A program made the position numbers and the translations under genes. A DNA stretch of 16,123 nucleotides from Nitrospirota bacterium (GTDB lineage: Bacteria > Nitrospirota > JAOUDF01): NCBI GenBank assembly GCA_029859385.1, contig JAOUDF010000033.1:1-16123 (forward strand), in the 5' to 3' direction. The notes beneath the pieces are model-generated. The model was not told where the DNA came from. It saw only the letters and a program-made list of their open reading frames with translations, and ran no database searches. How positions within the stretch are numbered: the stretch's first letter is position 1; each line of letters begins with the position of its first letter. Below are positions 14,037-16,123 of the stretch, piece by piece.

Positions 14037-14227
14037 CGGTTCTCCTCCGACTCCAGCGATTCAGAGGATGGGGACTCCTCGTCGGTGGCGGGCTTCCCCT
14101 CCACGCGGTAGTCCTCGCTGGCCCACTTGCCCAGGTCGATAAGCTTGCACCGCTCGGAACAGAAGGGGCGCCAGGGGTTCTCCTCCCAGGTCGTCGTGCT
14201 TTTGCAGATGGGGCACTTAATCCTCAT
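14033..14227 (-). CDS. yacG: DNA gyrase inhibitor YacG (zinc-ribbon protein)
   Basis: Small zinc protein; the E. coli homologue binds GyrB and inhibits gyrase. The 64-residue protein has the family zinc site Cys5-x2-Cys8 and Cys23-x3-Cys27 (CPIC ... CSERC), the WRPFCSERCKLIDLGKWASEDYR block, and an acidic, serine-rich tail (ESPSSESLESEENR). It starts 11 bp inside the end of cbiO and its stop overlaps the cbiD GTG, so all three are translationally coupled. Its place between a cobalt transporter ATPase and a corrin methyltransferase is unexpected for a gyrase inhibitor; a zinc/cobalt link is conceivable but is only inference. Confidence 0.9.
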   Translation of the reverse strand: MRIKCPICKSTTTWEENPWRPFCSERCKLIDLGKWASEDYRVEGKPATDEESPSSESLESEENR

Positions 14228-15077
14228 CGCTGCCCTCTATTTCCTCGTTCTTTACAATTCGCACCAGCTCCCGTCGTGCCTCCTGCAAGGTTTGCGGGAC
14301 GTCGTCGATGGGGAAGTTGTCCTTCTTCTTCAGCACGTCCATCAGGTGGCCGATGCGCGGCAGGCGCAGGTGCGCGGCCCGCAGCACTGCGGGCTGGGCG
14401 AAGACCTCTGACGGTGATCCCGCCAGCACTACCTTTCCCTCCGAGAGCACGACCACCTTGCTGTGAAAGACCGGCACGAGGTCCACCGAGTGGGTCGCCA
14501 TGACGAGGGTTACCCTCATGTCGACATTGAGGTGCCGCAGCATCCTCATGATGTCGCGCACACCGGCCGGGTCGAGCCCCGACGTGGGCTCATCGAGCAC
14601 CAGCACCTCGGGTTTCATGGCCAGTATACCGGCAATACAGATGCGCTTCTTCTGCCCGTAGCTCAGGGCGTGGATCGGCCTGTGCTCCGTGCCAGCCATC
14701 CCCACTGCTTCCAGCGCCCACGATACCCGCTCTTTTATCTCGGCGGCGGAGAGCCTCATGTTGCCCGGCCCGAAGGCGACATCCTCGCCCACGGTGGCGG
14801 CGAAGAGCTGGTCGTTGGGGTCCTGAAAGACAAGGCCTATCTTCGAGAAGAGCTGGTTTTTGGAGACCGACTCCACCAGTTCGCCATTGAAGTATACCCC
14901 GCCCGACGAGGGGTGGGTGAGGCCGTTGAGGTGCTTGAGCAGGGTGGTTTTGCCGGAGCCGTTGGCGCCGAGCAGGGCCACGAACTCGCCCTTTTCGACG
15001 GAGAACGAGAGGCCCTTCACGGCCTCATGGCCGTCGGGATAGGTGTAGTGAAGGTCGCGGATTTCTAGAAGAGACAT
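14217..15077 (-). CDS. cbiO: Cobalt ECF-type ABC transporter ATP-binding protein CbiO
   Basis: Cytoplasmic ATPase of the CbiMNQO cobalt uptake system. The 286-residue protein has Walker A GANGSGKT (37-44), the Q-loop Gln85 in VFQDPNDQLF (the DPNDQLF form is typical of CbiO/EcfA ATPases), signature LSYGQ (138-142), Walker B VLVLDEP (158-164) and the D-loop SGLD. ACAGGA lies about 8 nt before the ATG. A perfect 14-bp palindrome (CAAGAA-AC-TTCTTG, 15095-15108) is in the 34-bp gap behind cbiQ and may form a small mRNA hairpin just before the ribosome-binding site. The 3' end overlaps yacG. Confidence 0.95.
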   Translation of the reverse strand: MSLLEIRDLHYTYPDGHEAVKGLSFSVEKGEFVALLGANGSGKTTLLKHLNGLTHPSSGGVYFNGELVESVSKNQLFSKIGLVFQDPNDQLFAATVGEDVAFGPGNMRLSAAEIKERVSWALEAVGMAGTEHRPIHALSYGQKKRICIAGILAMKPEVLVLDEPTSGLDPAGVRDIMRMLRHLNVDMRVTLVMATHSVDLVPVFHSKVVVLSEGKVVLAGSPSEVFAQPAVLRAAHLRLPRIGHLMDVLKKKDNFPIDDVPQTLQEARRELVRIVKNEEIEGSDED

Positions 15078-15094
15078 GGATTTTCCTGTAGCGG

Positions 15095-15108
15095 CAAGAA
15101 ACTTCTTG
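15095..15108. repeat. Perfect 14-bp palindrome between cbiQ and cbiO
   Basis: CAAGAA-AC-TTCTTG lies in the short intergenic gap just upstream of the cbiO ribosome-binding site. It could act as a small mRNA hairpin that tunes translation or stability of cbiO relative to cbiQ. There is no T-run, so it is not a terminator. Confidence 0.4.
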
Positions 15109-15111
15109 TCC

Positions 15112-15759
15112 CTACGTAAGGCCCCGGGATTTCATTGCAATGGCGACCCTCTCCGCCCGATCATAGGAACGGATAAAGACCTTGCCGGAAAGGATACCGA
15201 AGGAACCGAGGCCCGATGCAAAGGTACGGTAGCCGAGGCGGATTTTCTGGGCGCTCATGACCGCCGCCGCTTCCTCCGCCAGCACGAAGGTATAACGGTA
15301 GACCAGCCCTGTCAACTCCAGAAAGAGGGGGGAGATGCGCAGCCGTTTCGCTGCGGCGAGGATTTCCGTTACCGGTGTGGTGAGAGAGATAAACAGCACA
15401 AGGGCCGCTCCGGCGCCTACCCGGCTAAAGACCAGCAGCCCCCGCTCCAGACCATCCCTATAACCGGTGAGCCCTAGTGGCCCCAGGTGTAGCTGAAACA
15501 TCAGCTCAGTGCCCGCGAAGAAGATGCTTGCCAGTAGTGCCATCGCTCCCATGGCCAGCGGAGCGGCCATTCTCAAGGCAAGGGAGGATAGGCGCACTCC
15601 GGAGCGGAGGATGAAGCCAATGGCCAGCAGGCCGATGACGGCCGGTATCCACGGCGTGGAAGAGACGAGGCCGGCCAGCAGCCCTGCGCCGACCAGCGCG
15701 AGGCGGCGGTAAAGGCTCAGGTGAACGACTGAATTTGAGTTATTGCCTAAATGGTGCAT
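15112..15759 (-). CDS. cbiQ: Cobalt ECF-type ABC transporter permease CbiQ (EcfT family)
   Basis: Transmembrane coupling protein that links CbiO to the substrate-binding CbiM/CbiN part. The 215-residue protein has several hydrophobic segments (about 20-55, 63-85, 108-128), the family segment SLTTPVTEILAAAKRLRISPLFLELTGLVYRY and, at the C-terminus, AERVAIAMKSRGL, which matches the Arg-Gly coupling motif of EcfT proteins. The ATG at 15759 lies only 12 nt downstream of repeat copy 3 (on this strand) and has a poor ribosome-binding site (GAGCG). A much better GAGGAG is at 15849-15844 on the far side of the repeat, which suggests the repeat was inserted into the cbiN-cbiQ junction. Confidence 0.93.
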   Translation of the reverse strand: MHHLGNNSNSVVHLSLYRRLALVGAGLLAGLVSSTPWIPAVIGLLAIGFILRSGVRLSSLALRMAAPLAMGAMALLASIFFAGTELMFQLHLGPLGLTGYRDGLERGLLVFSRVGAGAALVLFISLTTPVTEILAAAKRLRISPLFLELTGLVYRYTFVLAEEAAAVMSAQKIRLGYRTFASGLGSFGILSGKVFIRSYDRAERVAIAMKSRGLT

Positions 15760-15770
15760 GATAATCGCTC

Positions 15771-15839
15771 GTCATTCCCGCGAAAGCGGGAATCCATGCT
15801 GTTAAAGGACCTCTGGATGCCCGCCTGCGCGGGCATGAC
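15771..15839. repeat. Double-hairpin REP-like element, copy 3
   Basis: A 69-bp element of the same design as copies 1 and 2: GTCA/TGAC ends, hairpin ATTCCCGC-GAAA-GCGGGAAT (15774-15793), a spacer between CCA and CTGG, and hairpin ATGCCCGC-CTGC-GCGGGCAT (15817-15836). It separates cbiQ from the CbiN-like gene, and its right half is read as the C-terminal codons of the latter. Confidence 0.85.
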
Positions 15840-16123
15840 ATTTCTCCTCTTTGTTGAAGAAGCCGCGCCAGAGATACCCCAGCACAAAACCTCCCACGGC
15901 GCCGCCCAGTGCAAATACGAAAAGAAGGGCATCGCCCGACAGCGAGTTAAAGACGGTTTCCGCCGGCGGCCGCCCCTGGGATTCGGCGATCTTTCCGACC
16001 ACCGCCGCGTCCACGCCCTCCCACCCTTTTTGTTCGGCGGAGGCGGGAGAAGAGAGGATGGCCATTATCATGAATGCGGCCGCAATACCGGACGCAGCCT
16101 TCGAAATGCCCGAAGGGATGACT
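15802..16123 (-). CDS. CbiN-like small membrane component of the cobalt transporter, 5' end beyond the window
   Basis: The frame has an ATG at 16071, but it stays open to the window edge and the 17 extra residues (VIPSGISKAASGIAAAF) join MIMAILSSPASA to form a convincing signal peptide or N-terminal helix with a cleavage-like ASA|EQ. The real start is therefore probably just off-window. The soluble segment GWEGVDAAVVGKIAESQGR faces the periplasm, followed by a C-terminal membrane helix (ALLFVFALGGAVGGFVLGYLW). Two helices with a periplasmic loop, size near 100 residues and position directly before cbiQ-cbiO fit CbiN or an equivalent small subunit, which works with CbiM in binding cobalt. Sequence similarity to classical CbiN is not obvious to me. 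The last residues (HARAGGHPEVL) are encoded by repeat copy 3. Confidence 0.7.
   Translation of the reverse strand, partial: VIPSGISKAASGIAAAFMIMAILSSPASAEQKGWEGVDAAVVGKIAESQGRPPAETVFNSLSGDALLFVFALGGAVGGFVLGYLWRGFFNKEEKCHARAGGHPEVL

Noticed and set aside
15747..15932. A 61-codon minus-strand open frame reading MPAQAGIQ-type sequence through repeat copy 3
   Set aside because: Such peptides are the usual spurious translation of these palindromic repeats; it overlaps the CbiN-like gene and has no support of its own.
16072..16123. Cobalamin riboswitch at the head of the operon
   Set aside because: The visible right edge is still coding for the CbiN-like protein; no B12-box-like sequence or structured leader is seen in any gap of the window.

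Overview
The window looks like a chromosomal segment of a GC-rich Deltaproteobacterium, most likely a Geobacter-type member of the Desulfuromonadota. The evidence is the order leuS-lptE-holA with convergent rpsT, a free-standing MshEN (GspE_N-type) protein, and an anaerobic (cbi-type) cobalamin operon with a separate cobalt ABC transporter. The assignment rests on gene content only; no database search was possible.

Left part (1-4734). The plus strand carries the 3' part of leuS, then lptE (outer-membrane LPS-assembly lipoprotein) and holA (DNA polymerase III delta). rpsT (ribosomal protein S20) runs towards them. The last 20 bp of holA and rpsT overlap, and the best intrinsic terminator for rpsT lies inside holA. 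rpsT has a near-consensus sigma-70 promoter. After a 354-bp AT-richer gap comes a plus-strand gene for a predicted c-di-GMP-binding MshEN protein with a GAF-like C-terminal half.

Right part (4770-16123). Everything is on the minus strand and reads as one long, tightly packed transcription unit entering from the right edge: a CbiN-like small membrane protein (5' end off-window), cbiQ, cbiO (ECF/Cbi cobalt uptake), yacG (zinc-finger gyrase inhibitor), cbiD, a Fic-domain gene, a HEPN-like gene, the cbiE-cbiT fusion (cobL type), cbiL/cobI, cbiF/cobM, a creatininase-family hydrolase, a small two-helix membrane protein, cbiG, cbiH/cobJ and finally truA. The operon imports cobalt and carries out most ring methylations of the early-cobalt (anaerobic) corrin pathway: C20 (CbiL), C17 (CbiH), C11 (CbiF), lactone opening (CbiG), C1 (CbiD), C5/C15 plus decarboxylation (CbiET). 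The cobaltochelatase, CbiJ, CbiC and CbiA are not in the window. No cobalamin riboswitch is seen; it would be expected upstream, beyond the right edge.

Three kinds of accessory material interrupt this operon. First, the HEPN-like gene ends in a 60-bp attC-like site (GTCCAAC ... GTTAGGT on the minus strand), so it looks like a solitary integron cassette with no integrase nearby. Second, a class II Fic gene sits between that cassette and cbiD. Third, there are three copies of a 69-78 bp double-hairpin element (GTCA ... TGAC ends). Two of them bracket cobI in opposite orientation, and two supply the C-terminal codons of the adjacent gene. The creatininase-family enzyme and the small membrane protein, both translationally coupled to cbiG, are the best candidates for unassigned functions in this cobalamin pathway.
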